Shown: in pieces, positions 45,316 through 54,399 of the stretch | Position numbering within the stretch: position 1 is the stretch's first letter | Layout of the letters: each line of letters begins with the position of its first letter | Notes under the pieces: generated by a model | What the model saw: the letters and a program-made list of their open reading frames with translations, nothing else | The model's database searches: none | What the model was told of the DNA's origin: nothing | Translations under genes and position numbers: made by a program | Source of the DNA: Oceaniferula flava | GTDB taxonomy: Bacteria; Verrucomicrobiota; Verrucomicrobiia; Verrucomicrobiales; Akkermansiaceae | Length of the DNA: 64,000 bases | Direction of reading: 5' to 3' | Assembly: GCF_016811075.1 (NCBI RefSeq) | Contig: NZ_JAFBGL010000004.1 | Location: 124,001-188,000, forward strand

Positions 45316-47457
45316 ATGCTGCGTGTCAGAATTTTTCTCCTCCTACTTGTTCTCACCAATCTAAGCCACGCGGCATTTCCGGACGGCAAATGGAATGGTA
45401 AGCCGTGGGACAAAAAACAGCTTACGGAGGGAGTTGCCCGTGGAGATAAAGACGCATTGGCAGAGTGGGCTTATTGCTCGATGTATACGTATTTGGGAAT
45501 CCAATACCAACCCAAGCTTATCTATCAGCGCTCGAAATTGGCCTCCCAAAAGGGCTCGGTCATGGGGACCTATTTAACGGGGGTCTGCCAGCTCGAATTT
45601 CTGGGAACAGAAAAACAACTGGAAAGCGGGTTCAAACTCATTATCCAAGCCAAGGATGCCGGACACCCACTAGCCCTTTTGCTATATAGTCGTTTTATGC
45701 GTCTCGGCGATTTTGGGATAAAGAAGAACGTGCCACACGCCCTACAGATCATCACACAGTGCGCCAAGGATGGTGCGTGGGAGGCACACCGAATGCTTGG
45801 GTATGCAGCTGAAAAGGGTCTGATTGGCGTTGTCGATTTAGAAAAAGCCGCCGAACACTATCGAATCTGTCTTGAACAACATCGCGAGCCTCGCACTGCC
45901 AATAGAATTTATTATCTCTTAGAAGAGGGTGCTAAACGTGACGGCCTGATTCATCATTTTTCCCAACAAACCCTCGATCTGGCAGTTGCGCGTATCAAAG
46001 ATGGAGCCAGGCTCGGGCATCCTGTGAGTAATTACAGAATGGCTATGCACGAACTCCAGAATGGCAATATCAACATCGCCGTTCCTTGGATGGTGAACAT
46101 CTACAACGATCGGCACAAGACCTCCTTCGATTCCAAGCGCGGGAACATCTTGCGCGTCATCTGCTGGCATTGGTACCACGGACGATACTCGTCTGAAGAA
46201 AAATGCCAGATGGTGGGAGGCGATTACATCTCTACGTTCGCTGCTGCGAAAACGGCCTACAAATCAGGCCAACGCACCCAGTTCATCAAGGAATCCTTCG
46301 CGGATGGCGTCCTCTATGACATTCGAAAAAAACTCATCGCCCCGGAGGATGAGAAGATCGCCGTGGATATGATGCGCGCCCTGATCACCCAAGGCATTAA
46401 TGGTCACGACCCCCATCACATCCTCGGAGAATACTTCACCATCAAATACAACTACCACGATGTGGATAAAAAAGAATTTGATCGCGGCATGGCGCACCTG
46501 ATCTATCACTCGAAGTGCAATTTAGCCGCTTACTGGGTGACCTACAATTACCTGGATGCCAAGAAATCAAACGACCTGGTCAAAGGCGTGGCCGCCGCGC
46601 AGTGGGCACTCCCGATGAACGATGGCTTGCACGAAAAGTGGATGAAAAAGTGGCTCGCTCGATCGCTGAAAAAGCTCAGCCCGGAGGAAAAGAAAGAAGC
46701 CCAAAAGCTGGTCGACGAAGGTTTCCCCCACGCGGACAAATTCCGCAAGCAAGCCTTCGAATACCTGCAAAGGGTCGGTGATATCCCCGCCGATCGCCCC
46801 TTCAAAAAGAAGCAAGAAGAGGAAGAAGAGTTGGAGGAAATTTCCATCCCGGCGAAGCCCCAAGACCTGATCTCGGCCCTCACCCTCTTACTCATGCTGC
46901 CGGAGTCCACGCCACAGCCGCTTTTTACCGAGGACGATCAGCGCTTATTCACCGAATACCTCGCAGGAAAACAGCTCGGTTTCAACAAGGCCAAACGTCT
47001 CGTCATCCTGCTGACCAAAAACGACAAGAAACTGCAGGCCCTCCTCAAGCACCACGAGCAAGGCAAACACGCTGCTCGCGTCAAAGAACTCAGGAGCATC
47101 ATCGGTCACGAGCATGAGCTCCACATCGGCAACACTCCCCTGGCAGCCTCCGTCGGCTGGTATCTGACTTACCGGGGAGACAAGGTCATGTGCAATCCCT
47201 ACGTCACGCGCCTCGGCAACAATGGCCCATCATCCAAAGCCGGCCTACAGGTGGGCGACATGATCGATCGGGTGAACGGGGTCGACATCCGCCATCTTCA
47301 GGCGCGAAATCTGTTCGTCCGACTGGTCAGCTGTTGGCCGAAAGGGCTGCCGATGCATTTGCAAATCAAACGCGGCAAATTCCCCCATCGGTCCGCGGGC
47401 GACAGCAACCCTAAGACCGTGACCAAGAAGTTTCAGCTCGTGCTCCCTAAGAAATAA
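45316..47457 (+). CDS. Exported Sel1-repeat protein with a C-terminal PDZ domain
   Basis: 713 residues with a signal peptide (about 1-20, S-H-A-A). The centre shows Sel1-like repeats (A-H-R-M-L-G-Y-A-A-E-K-G-L, H-P-V-S-N-Y-R-M-A). A charged segment at about 495-515 separates them from a C-terminal PDZ domain (about 615-700): G-P-S-S-K-A-G-L-Q-V-G-D-M-I-D-R-V-N-G. Sel1 arrays mediate protein-protein contact, PDZ binds C-terminal peptides, so an adaptor in the periplasm is the plain reading. It converges with a second PDZ gene, stops one base apart. Confidence 0.75.
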   Translation: MLRVRIFLLLLVLTNLSHAAFPDGKWNGKPWDKKQLTEGVARGDKDALAEWAYCSMYTYLGIQYQPKLIYQRSKLASQKGSVMGTYLTGVCQLEFLGTEKQLESGFKLIIQAKDAGHPLALLLYSRFMRLGDFGIKKNVPHALQIITQCAKDGAWEAHRMLGYAAEKGLIGVVDLEKAAEHYRICLEQHREPRTANRIYYLLEEGAKRDGLIHHFSQQTLDLAVARIKDGARLGHPVSNYRMAMHELQNGNINIAVPWMVNIYNDRHKTSFDSKRGNILRVICWHWYHGRYSSEEKCQMVGGDYISTFAAAKTAYKSGQRTQFIKESFADGVLYDIRKKLIAPEDEKIAVDMMRALITQGINGHDPHHILGEYFTIKYNYHDVDKKEFDRGMAHLIYHSKCNLAAYWVTYNYLDAKKSNDLVKGVAAAQWALPMNDGLHEKWMKKWLARSLKKLSPEEKKEAQKLVDEGFPHADKFRKQAFEYLQRVGDIPADRPFKKKQEEEEELEEISIPAKPQDLISALTLLLMLPESTPQPLFTEDDQRLFTEYLAGKQLGFNKAKRLVILLTKNDKKLQALLKHHEQGKHAARVKELRSIIGHEHELHIGNTPLAASVGWYLTYRGDKVMCNPYVTRLGNNGPSSKAGLQVGDMIDRVNGVDIRHLQARNLFVRLVSCWPKGLPMHLQIKRGKFPHRSAGDSNPKTVTKKFQLVLPKK

Positions 47458-47458
47458 C

Positions 47459-48124
47459 TTACCGAGCTGAGTTTTGGGACTCCAACCACTCGGCAAATTG
47501 TTCCTCTTTCTCGCGCCGTGCTTCATCGGAATCATCCACCGGTGCTCCTTCGATTCGCACAAGAAGAGCCAGGGCTTTCCCCTCACGTAAAATATGAAAA
47601 GGCACCTTCTTGCCTACTTGAAGCGATGCAACGGCTTGCTTGACCACGTAAGGCTTGCCGTCTGATTTCGCATCCTGTGACCCGATGCGCACAATTCGAT
47701 CGCCGACCATCAAGCCGGCTTTCTGTGCCGACTTGCCACGACTCAGGCGCCTAACAAACATCGCGATGACGTGGGTGCCATCCTTCAGTTTTAGCTCCTC
47801 TTCCTTGAATGATAGACCAAGCACAGGCTTGGCTCGCGCCTGCCGACACACTTTGAGGATGGCGTAAAGGCGGCTTTGGAGCTCGGGATCATTGCTTGCA
47901 AAGTAAGTATGCGCCAGTTCAGAGAGGCGCTTCTGGCCATAAAGCTTCGCCAAACTCAGAAGCTCCGCGTGAGCGCGCTCTCTAACAGCGTAGTCATCGG
48001 AGCCCAACGCAAGCAGCAGCTCTGGTTCACCCCCGGCCACGTAATTTTCTGGCGCAGCCAAGCCATCGGCAGAAATCACCACCCCTAAGATCACGGCTAA
48101 AGTTGATCTCACAAACGCGATCAT
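47459..48124 (-). CDS. Exported PDZ-domain protein
   Basis: 221 residues from the ATG at 48124, giving a signal peptide (about 1-24); the longer frame to 48316 overlaps the next leader. Residues about 28-95 have a HEAT-like helical segment (L-L-A-L-G-S-D-D-Y-A-V-R-E-R-A). A PDZ domain follows at about 105-200 with S-A-Q-K-A-G-L-M-V-G-D-R-I-V-R-I-G. The same combination is common in PVC-group secreted proteins. It is convergent with the Sel1-PDZ gene and may be functionally related to it. Confidence 0.75.
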   Translation of the reverse strand: MIAFVRSTLAVILGVVISADGLAAPENYVAGGEPELLLALGSDDYAVRERAHAELLSLAKLYGQKRLSELAHTYFASNDPELQSRLYAILKVCRQARAKPVLGLSFKEEELKLKDGTHVIAMFVRRLSRGKSAQKAGLMVGDRIVRIGSQDAKSDGKPYVVKQAVASLQVGKKVPFHILREGKALALLVRIEGAPVDDSDEARREKEEQFAEWLESQNSAR

Positions 48125-48357
48125 GTTTTTTCTCAACCGGGATGGCGGGAATGGCGTGCTACATTTCACACCCACCATCCTAACGCCTGCAACAGCTTTG
48201 GAAAGCATAAGCCTCCATGATTGAGACATGGTTTCGCCAGTGCTCTGATGATGACCGCGGCTTATACCCAGCATCGATCTTAGAAAAAAATTGCCTCCTG
48301 ATATTATCAGGTTCAATATCCACAGCCCTTCAAACCCTCTCTAATCATCTTACACGT

Positions 48358-50733
48358 ATGAATTTACGACCCCTCGCGCTCTCTCTTTTTACCTTTTGTT
48401 TGAGCCAAGCATTGTTGGCAGACTACACCTATGTCGACGCCACCTTGAATAATACCACCCTCGAGGGGCAAGCTCTGACTCAGGCCCCGCCAGCAAACTA
48501 CGCCACCGCATCAAATAGTACTGATGACCTCTGGAGCCTAAGGACTGTCGCCGGATTTGAAGGTATAGGCACTTTTTTTGAAAGTGACACTGGGAACTCC
48601 GCAGGCGATAGCGAAGACACAGATGATCTAATCACCTCAGTGACTTTTCCGACGGCAGGAACTTACCGCATTGTCGCTATCTTTGATAAGGGGAATAACC
48701 GCGACATCGCCGCTCGCATAGGCAGTAGCCCTACCCAAGATGACATCTTCGACGCCTCCAACTACCTCAGTGTCGATCAAACATCCGCCCCGGCCATTGT
48801 CTTCGACGCGAGCTATACCAATGGGCGAGGAGATAATGCAGGAGCAGCAGACCTTGGAACAGTCACTACGACAACGGACAATGAAGTCGTGCAAATTCAC
48901 ATCAACGGATACGCCTCCACCGAAGCAAACGATAGTGAGCGGACCCGTTATGACGGTATAGGCTACGAGTTGGTCGTCCCTGTTTTCCCTCCAGGCTCAA
49001 CACATCGCGATGTGTTTATCATTGCCGGTCAATCAAATGCAGATGGGCGAGGTTTGAGCAGTGAACTCATCGGATCCCTGGCTTCCTATGCGTCTCAGCA
49101 ACCCGGGGTTATCATTCATTATTCCAACCCTGCTTACGGTGACACCAGTGATCCTCTTTACCAAAATTGGTCCTTGGTGCGTCCGGGCTTCTCTATCGCG
49201 CCTGGCTCTAGCGGCGCCCTTCCTCGGGGGACCTTTGGGGTAGAGATTGGGGCGGCAACGGTGCTCTCCCAATACTATCCCAATCCTGCATTCATCAAAG
49301 TGTCTCGTGGCGGCACCTCACTTGCCCTATCGGAGCAGGATTGGCATCCGCCCTTTCCAGACCCATCCGACGTCGGCCCTCTTTACACCGAATTGATCAG
49401 TTCAGTACAACAGGCGCTTCAAGAGATCACTGATGCGGGAGACACATACACACTCCACGCGATGTTCTGGCATCAAGGTGAATCTGATGGCAATCGCGAA
49501 TCTAAGTATGCTGAAACTCTGAAAAACTTCATCTCAAGTGTCCGAAAGGACCTCGGCTACCCCAACCTCCGCTTTGTCATCGGAGAGCTTTCTCCGACCA
49601 AGCCGGCAAGCTTCCGCGAGATCCAGTGGCAACTGAGTCGCGATGTTCGAAACGCCAGCTTCACACCCAGCCTTAATTACACCACTTATGATGGCACTCA
49701 CTTCGATGCTGCCTCGATGATCAGTTTTGGTCAGCGACTTGGTGCATTGCTGAGAGGGCAAGAGAGAATCCTCGGCTTTGAGGAACCCGCATTTTCTGTA
49801 GGAAATCTGGACCGTCAATTTGATTTCTCAGCAGACGCCGGTTTGGACGTTGTCGCCTCGGCAGCTTCCGGTGAATACCCTGGAGGGCAAGCTGTTGGCA
49901 ATCCGACTCTCGCGAGCCCTCTCGCAGGAGAAGTGGAGCGTATTCACCCACTTTCAGCAGCTCGATCAATGGTGGCTGAGTTTCTTCCCTCTCAATCGGA
50001 CTCCACATTACTGGTGGCAGGATGGGCCGGGGACACCAACACCAACGAGACATTCAATACTTCAGAAACAGGCATCGGCATGGGACTCAATAGCGACAGC
50101 TCATTCTTTCTCCGCACCGGTGCCAACCTCCATTTAAGCACCGGGTTCAGCTATCAACCGGGGCATTGGTATCGACTGACAACGTCATGGACTGAGCCAG
50201 ACCAGAACGGACTTCGGCAAATAGAACTTAGGGTTAGAGACCTCACCACCGGCACAGACCTCAATAGCGGTTCTCCCCTTGTCTCGATCAACATTGCCGT
50301 AAGCTCTCCTGCTCTTTGGAATGGGCTTGGCCTCATCGTGGATCGCGGCCTCCTTGATTCCATTGGTGTGGAGGAACGTGGATATTCAGGGTGGATGGAG
50401 AATCGATTTCCAACCTTAGAGGGAGGACCTGGGGCAGATGATGATGGTGACGGAATCGCTAACAGCTACGAGTACGCTCTTGGGCTCGATCCTACTCAAA
50501 TGGATCCCCCCACAAGTATGCCCTCCCCCATCTTGGTGAATGATACGCTTACCCTCTCCTTTCCCAACTACCGGAGAGCAGAAGATGTGTTAGTCAAAGT
50601 GTTTTCCTCAACGGATCTCGTGACTTGGAACCCTATCGAAGGAGAGTTCCTAACCAACACCATCGATTTCACCACCCCCCTAAATGGTGAGCCTAGGAAA
50701 TTCCTCAGATTTAGTTTATCGGTAGACGACTAA
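48358..50733 (+). CDS. Exported SGNH-hydrolase esterase, sialate O-acetylesterase/CE6-like
   Basis: 791 residues from the ATG at 48358, with a signal peptide (about 1-21). The N-terminal 210 residues look beta-rich. The esterase domain (about 215-470) has the block I motif I-I-A-G-Q-S-N-A-D-G-R-G, W-H-Q-G-E-S-D-G and Y-D-G-T-H-F-D-A, the serine, oxyanion and Asp-His elements of the sialate O-acetylesterase family. A linker with D-D-D-G-D-G-I-A-N (thrombospondin type-3-like calcium motif) leads to a final module with S-S-T-D-L-V-T-W ... F-L-R-F. It probably removes acetyl groups from polysaccharides. Confidence 0.82.
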   Translation: MNLRPLALSLFTFCLSQALLADYTYVDATLNNTTLEGQALTQAPPANYATASNSTDDLWSLRTVAGFEGIGTFFESDTGNSAGDSEDTDDLITSVTFPTAGTYRIVAIFDKGNNRDIAARIGSSPTQDDIFDASNYLSVDQTSAPAIVFDASYTNGRGDNAGAADLGTVTTTTDNEVVQIHINGYASTEANDSERTRYDGIGYELVVPVFPPGSTHRDVFIIAGQSNADGRGLSSELIGSLASYASQQPGVIIHYSNPAYGDTSDPLYQNWSLVRPGFSIAPGSSGALPRGTFGVEIGAATVLSQYYPNPAFIKVSRGGTSLALSEQDWHPPFPDPSDVGPLYTELISSVQQALQEITDAGDTYTLHAMFWHQGESDGNRESKYAETLKNFISSVRKDLGYPNLRFVIGELSPTKPASFREIQWQLSRDVRNASFTPSLNYTTYDGTHFDAASMISFGQRLGALLRGQERILGFEEPAFSVGNLDRQFDFSADAGLDVVASAASGEYPGGQAVGNPTLASPLAGEVERIHPLSAARSMVAEFLPSQSDSTLLVAGWAGDTNTNETFNTSETGIGMGLNSDSSFFLRTGANLHLSTGFSYQPGHWYRLTTSWTEPDQNGLRQIELRVRDLTTGTDLNSGSPLVSINIAVSSPALWNGLGLIVDRGLLDSIGVEERGYSGWMENRFPTLEGGPGADDDGDGIANSYEYALGLDPTQMDPPTSMPSPILVNDTLTLSFPNYRRAEDVLVKVFSSTDLVTWNPIEGEFLTNTIDFTTPLNGEPRKFLRFSLSVDD

Positions 50734-50852
50734 CTCCCTTTCATAAAGAGGCCCTGCTGTGATTGGCATGGCAATCCAGAGCACTCTGCCAGAATCTAGA
50801 TCAGGGCAGCAACAATAGCCTCTCATTGAAACTGAGTAAGCCCCCCTACATC

Positions 50853-50878
50853 AAAAAAGACGGAGCCGAAGCCCCGCC
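50853..50878 (-). terminator. Rho-independent terminator after the PEP-CTERM gene
   Basis: On the minus strand an 8-bp stem with two G-T pairs and a TTCG tetraloop (arms 50878-50871 and 50866-50859) is followed by six T. It lies 39 bp past the stop of the PEP-CTERM gene. Between 50734 and 50852 I see only non-coding sequence. Confidence 0.8.
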
Positions 50879-50916
50879 TTTGAAAATAAATTGTTAGGAT
50901 TTACGCAAATGCCTAA

Positions 50917-51564
50917 CTACATGCGACGGCGCATGATAAGTGCAAGTCCGCCAAGGCCGAGAAGTGCAGTGGAGCTTGGCTCGGGGACAGTATTGACATG
51001 AAGTTCCGTAATACGAAAATCATGGCTATCGTCTACTGTTGAATCAACCGATGTGTTCATGATCGTGATTTCTGTTCCAGCTGCAACAAAGGTGTTGAGC
51101 AGATCAAAGTCATCATTGGCTGTGCCGTCAACAAACACAAGATTGGAGAAAGCAGAAGAGCTGATGGTCAATTCCGTAACTGTGTCCAAGCTACTCACAT
51201 TAAGTAAGGTTAACTCGACATCTTGATCGAACGAAAAAATCCACGCTTCGCCCGGATCAAAATCCCTGGCATCATTGCCCGCATTGAGTGGAGTCGTTGC
51301 AGAATTAACACCTAAAGCATTCGCATTGGTGACAATATTTGTCTCATGACTGCCTCCAGCCGAATCAAGAGAGCCATCATGTCCAACGACATCTTCAGTG
51401 GTAAGGGTGAGTCCATCCACAGTCATGGTGCCTCCTACGCCCACGTTGTCTAGCCCAGTTCCATTATTGAAATCATATATGACGAGCGCTGCCTGAGCTG
51501 AAGTTGATAAAGCGATTATTCCTAGAGCAATTAGAGAAGTTTGGGTGGTTTTATTAAGTTTCAT
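50917..51564 (-). CDS. PEP-CTERM sorting-domain protein
   Basis: 215 residues. A signal peptide (about 1-25, A-Q-A) is followed by a beta-rich, low-cysteine ectodomain of about 165 residues with many N, D, T and S. The C-terminus is V-P-E-P-S-S-T-A-L-L-G-L-G-G-L-A-L-I-M-R-R-R-M: the P-E-P motif, a hydrophobic helix and a basic end, as recognised and cleaved by exosortase. The protein is probably displayed on the surface or in an exopolysaccharide matrix. It is monocistronic with its own terminator. Confidence 0.95.
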   Translation of the reverse strand: MKLNKTTQTSLIALGIIALSTSAQAALVIYDFNNGTGLDNVGVGGTMTVDGLTLTTEDVVGHDGSLDSAGGSHETNIVTNANALGVNSATTPLNAGNDARDFDPGEAWIFSFDQDVELTLLNVSSLDTVTELTISSSAFSNLVFVDGTANDDFDLLNTFVAAGTEITIMNTSVDSTVDDSHDFRITELHVNTVPEPSSTALLGLGGLALIMRRRM

Positions 51565-51740
51565 AATTGTATGTATTTCCGAAGCTGACCGTGAGTGATT
51601 TTCATCACAATAATGAGCAAAGAGATGCTAAAAATCAGCTAACATTCTTATTAAGAGTCAATATTTACTGCGAATGGTCAACCTCGAAACCAAAAATTGT
51701 TGGAAGCATGGTTTCTCTGGCACGCTGGAGATGACCGCCG

Positions 51741-52886
51741 CTAATACCCTGCTTTTTTGTCCACGCAGTTGAGTAGTGGCTCGCCGGCACCGAAGCGGCG
51801 GAGGTTTTCCACTAACAGGGCGGAGCGGCGCTCGGTGGTGACTTCGGCACGCGAGGCGATGTGCGGGGTGATGATGACGTTCGCTTGTTTCCAGAGTGGG
51901 TGATCGGCAGGCAGCGGCTCAGGATCGGTGACGTCCAGGCAGGCACCGGCGAGTTTGCCACTTCTCAGAGCTTTCATCATCGCCTCGGTATTCACCACCT
52001 TACCGCGGGCGATGTTGATTAAATAGGAACCCTGCTTCATTGCCGCAAAGGCCTCGCTGTTCATCAGGTCTTTGGTTTCATCGGTCAGCGGCACGGCGAG
52101 TGCCACCACATCGGCCTCGGGCAACATCGTGATGAGGTCCTTTGCCTTTCCTACTTTGCTAATGTAATCCGCCGATGGCTTATCGCTGCGGCGGGTGCCG
52201 ATGACGTTCATGCCAAATCCATGGGCGCGCTGCGCGATCTCGGAACCAATGCCACCGAGGCCCACCACCAGCATGGTTTTTCCTTTCAGTGCGATCTGCT
52301 GGCTGGTGCCACCACCGCGGCGGTCCCACTCCCCTTTTTTCTGATTCTCGGCGTAGTGGTTCAAGTTGCGCGTGAGTGTCAGCAGCATGGCCATGGCGTG
52401 GTCGGCAATGGCCGGGCCGTGCACACCACGGGCATTGGTCATGACAATCTTGTCGTTCTCGATCAGCGGTTTGATCCCCAAGTAGCGATCCACCCCGGCA
52501 GTTGGCGCCTGCACCCAACGAAGGTTGCTGGCCTTGGCGAGAAATTCAGGCGTGACCAAACGGGCACTGGCACCGTGGGCTTCGGTGGCGCGGGCGATTG
52601 CCTGTTTTGGAGTCAAGCCGGTGACGATGCGAACGTTCGGGGCGAGACGGGCGATTTTTGCCTGGTCTTCCTTGGAAATCGATCCGGCAAAGTAGGTCAG
52701 CTGTTTCTTCGTATCCGGCATCTCGATCGCCACCTGGGCATTGCGAAGTGAGCCTAAGTCCTCGGCGAGGGCTTTGGAGTCGGCGGTCTTATCCGGTGCG
52801 GCGGAGGCGCTGGTCACCAGACAGGCGCCAAGTGAACAAAAGAGCGCGGAGGAGAATTTTCTGCGTAGTAGTTTCATTCCTGACAT
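51741..52886 (-). CDS. D-2-hydroxyacid dehydrogenase with a Tat-like export signal
   Basis: 381 residues. It begins M-S-G-M-K-L-L-R-R-K-F-S-S-A-L-F followed by a hydrophobic stretch and A-S-A-A, that is a twin-arginine pair (R-R-x-F) before an h-region and signal-peptidase site. The enzyme body is complete: G-L-G-G-I-G-S-E-I-A binds NAD, and the Arg, Glu, His triad lies in N-I-A-R-G-K-V, D-P-E-P-L and T-P-H-I-A-S. It would reduce a 2-oxoacid or oxidise a 2-hydroxyacid. A folded, cofactor-loaded enzyme would need the Tat route. An ATG at 52877 is an alternative start. Confidence 0.85.
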   Translation of the reverse strand: MSGMKLLRRKFSSALFCSLGACLVTSASAAPDKTADSKALAEDLGSLRNAQVAIEMPDTKKQLTYFAGSISKEDQAKIARLAPNVRIVTGLTPKQAIARATEAHGASARLVTPEFLAKASNLRWVQAPTAGVDRYLGIKPLIENDKIVMTNARGVHGPAIADHAMAMLLTLTRNLNHYAENQKKGEWDRRGGGTSQQIALKGKTMLVVGLGGIGSEIAQRAHGFGMNVIGTRRSDKPSADYISKVGKAKDLITMLPEADVVALAVPLTDETKDLMNSEAFAAMKQGSYLINIARGKVVNTEAMMKALRSGKLAGACLDVTDPEPLPADHPLWKQANVIITPHIASRAEVTTERRSALLVENLRRFGAGEPLLNCVDKKAGY

Positions 52887-52921
52887 CTAACGCATCCCCA
52901 CCAAAGATCAAACCGTTTAGC

Positions 52922-54397
52922 TCAGATCTCCCCTTTGGCAATCGCGTAGGCCGGCCCCGACTCCGGACAGGGCTGGATTTTCTCGAAGCGCAGCTCGTGG
53001 GTCAGGCAGTCGAGATGGTCTTCGGCATCGTGCGAGATGTAGAGCACCTGGGCGATCTTGCGGCGGGCAATTTCATCGATCAGCTGGATGACCAAGGCGC
53101 GGTTTATCGGATCGAGCCCCTGGCAGGGTTCGTCGAGGATCAGCAGGTGGGGCCGCTTGATCAGGGCGCGGGCGATCAATAACATGCGCTGCTGGCCGAA
53201 GGACAGATTCTGGAAATTCGTCTTCGCATGCTTGTCGAGCTGTAGGAACTCCAACCACTCGGCTCCGATGCGCTTGTGCTCGCGCGACACCGGCTGATAG
53301 ATGCCGATGCTATCGAAAAAGCCAGACACCAGCACCGTTTCCGCCGGCACCCGAACGCGATATTGCTGGTGCAGTGCGGTCGACATCAACCCCATGTGGC
53401 GCTTGATGTCCCAGATCGATTCCCCCTGACCGCGGCGCTGGCCGAAGAGGTAAATCTCATTGCTGTAACACTGCGGATGATCGCCGGAGACCAGGTTCAC
53501 CAAGGTGGATTTCCCTGAGCCGTTCGGGCCGCTGATTTTCCAATGCTCACCAGGCATGATCTGCCAGTCGAGACCTCGGATGATTTCCTTGTTGTGATAG
53601 CCGACGTCCACCGAGCGCATGTCGATGATCGGCTGGCCGGAAAGCGGCTGATAGGGCACCGCGTCTTCCAGTGCCGATGGCAGTGGGCGGTCGGCGGCTC
53701 CCATCGATTGCAGCTGCTGCCAGAGCGCACTTTGTTCCACCTCCTTGCGCTCGCCGGAGAGCACCAGCTGCATTTGATGCAGGCAGGCGAGGTGGGTGAT
53801 GTGGTCGCCGAGGTGGGATAGCCGATTCACGATCAGCACCACCGGGATTTCCAGACTGAGCTGGGCGATGACTTCCTTGAGGTGGGAAACAAAGGCGTGA
53901 TCGAGGCCATCGTAGGGTTCGTCCAGCACCAGCATGTCTGGCGCTTGGGACAGGGCGCGGGCGATCATCATTCGGCGGCGTTCGCCAGTGGAGAGAATGC
54001 GGAAGCCGGTGTGCAGAAAGGCCTGCAGCTGCATGGTCTCGATGATGCCTTCGATGTCCGCATCCGGCACCGCCAGCTCGGTGATCAGCTCGTGGGTGGT
54101 GCGACCGTAGTCGATCCGGTCCATCGACTCGCTGTCGTCCTCATAAATCTCCCGCTCTAACAACCTCTGTTCGTCCTCGAAGGAAACCAGCAGGACTTTT
54201 TCAAAACCGGTCACCCGCTGGGTCTCGGACAGGTTCACCGCCCCGGCCAGCATCGCGGCAAAGGTGGATTTCCCCGAGCCGTTCCCCCCGATCACCGCCC
54301 AGTGTTCACCGGCTTCGATTTCGAAGTGAGGAACCGCTACTCGGCGGCTGCTGCCGTTGCCGACACCTGATAATTTGATCACATTTTCTGACATCAT
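52922..54397 (-). CDS. Double ATP-binding cassette protein, ModF (PhrA)-like
   Basis: 491 residues holding two ABC domains and no membrane segment. Walker A motifs are G-G-N-G-S-G-K-S (37-44) and G-P-N-G-S-G-K-S-T (about 289-297). The signature motifs are degenerate-looking (L-S-T-G-E-R-R-R and L-S-F-G-Q-Q-R), with Walker B M-L-V-L-D-E-P and L-L-I-L-D-E-P. Length and layout match E. coli ModF, whose role in molybdate metabolism is unsettled. No molybdate transport genes are nearby. The gene starts three bases after the cyclophilin stop, suggesting cotranscription. Confidence 0.8.
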   Translation of the reverse strand: MMSENVIKLSGVGNGSSRRVAVPHFEIEAGEHWAVIGGNGSGKSTFAAMLAGAVNLSETQRVTGFEKVLLVSFEDEQRLLEREIYEDDSESMDRIDYGRTTHELITELAVPDADIEGIIETMQLQAFLHTGFRILSTGERRRMMIARALSQAPDMLVLDEPYDGLDHAFVSHLKEVIAQLSLEIPVVLIVNRLSHLGDHITHLACLHQMQLVLSGERKEVEQSALWQQLQSMGAADRPLPSALEDAVPYQPLSGQPIIDMRSVDVGYHNKEIIRGLDWQIMPGEHWKISGPNGSGKSTLVNLVSGDHPQCYSNEIYLFGQRRGQGESIWDIKRHMGLMSTALHQQYRVRVPAETVLVSGFFDSIGIYQPVSREHKRIGAEWLEFLQLDKHAKTNFQNLSFGQQRMLLIARALIKRPHLLILDEPCQGLDPINRALVIQLIDEIARRKIAQVLYISHDAEDHLDCLTHELRFEKIQPCPESGPAYAIAKGEI

Positions 54398-54399
54398 AG

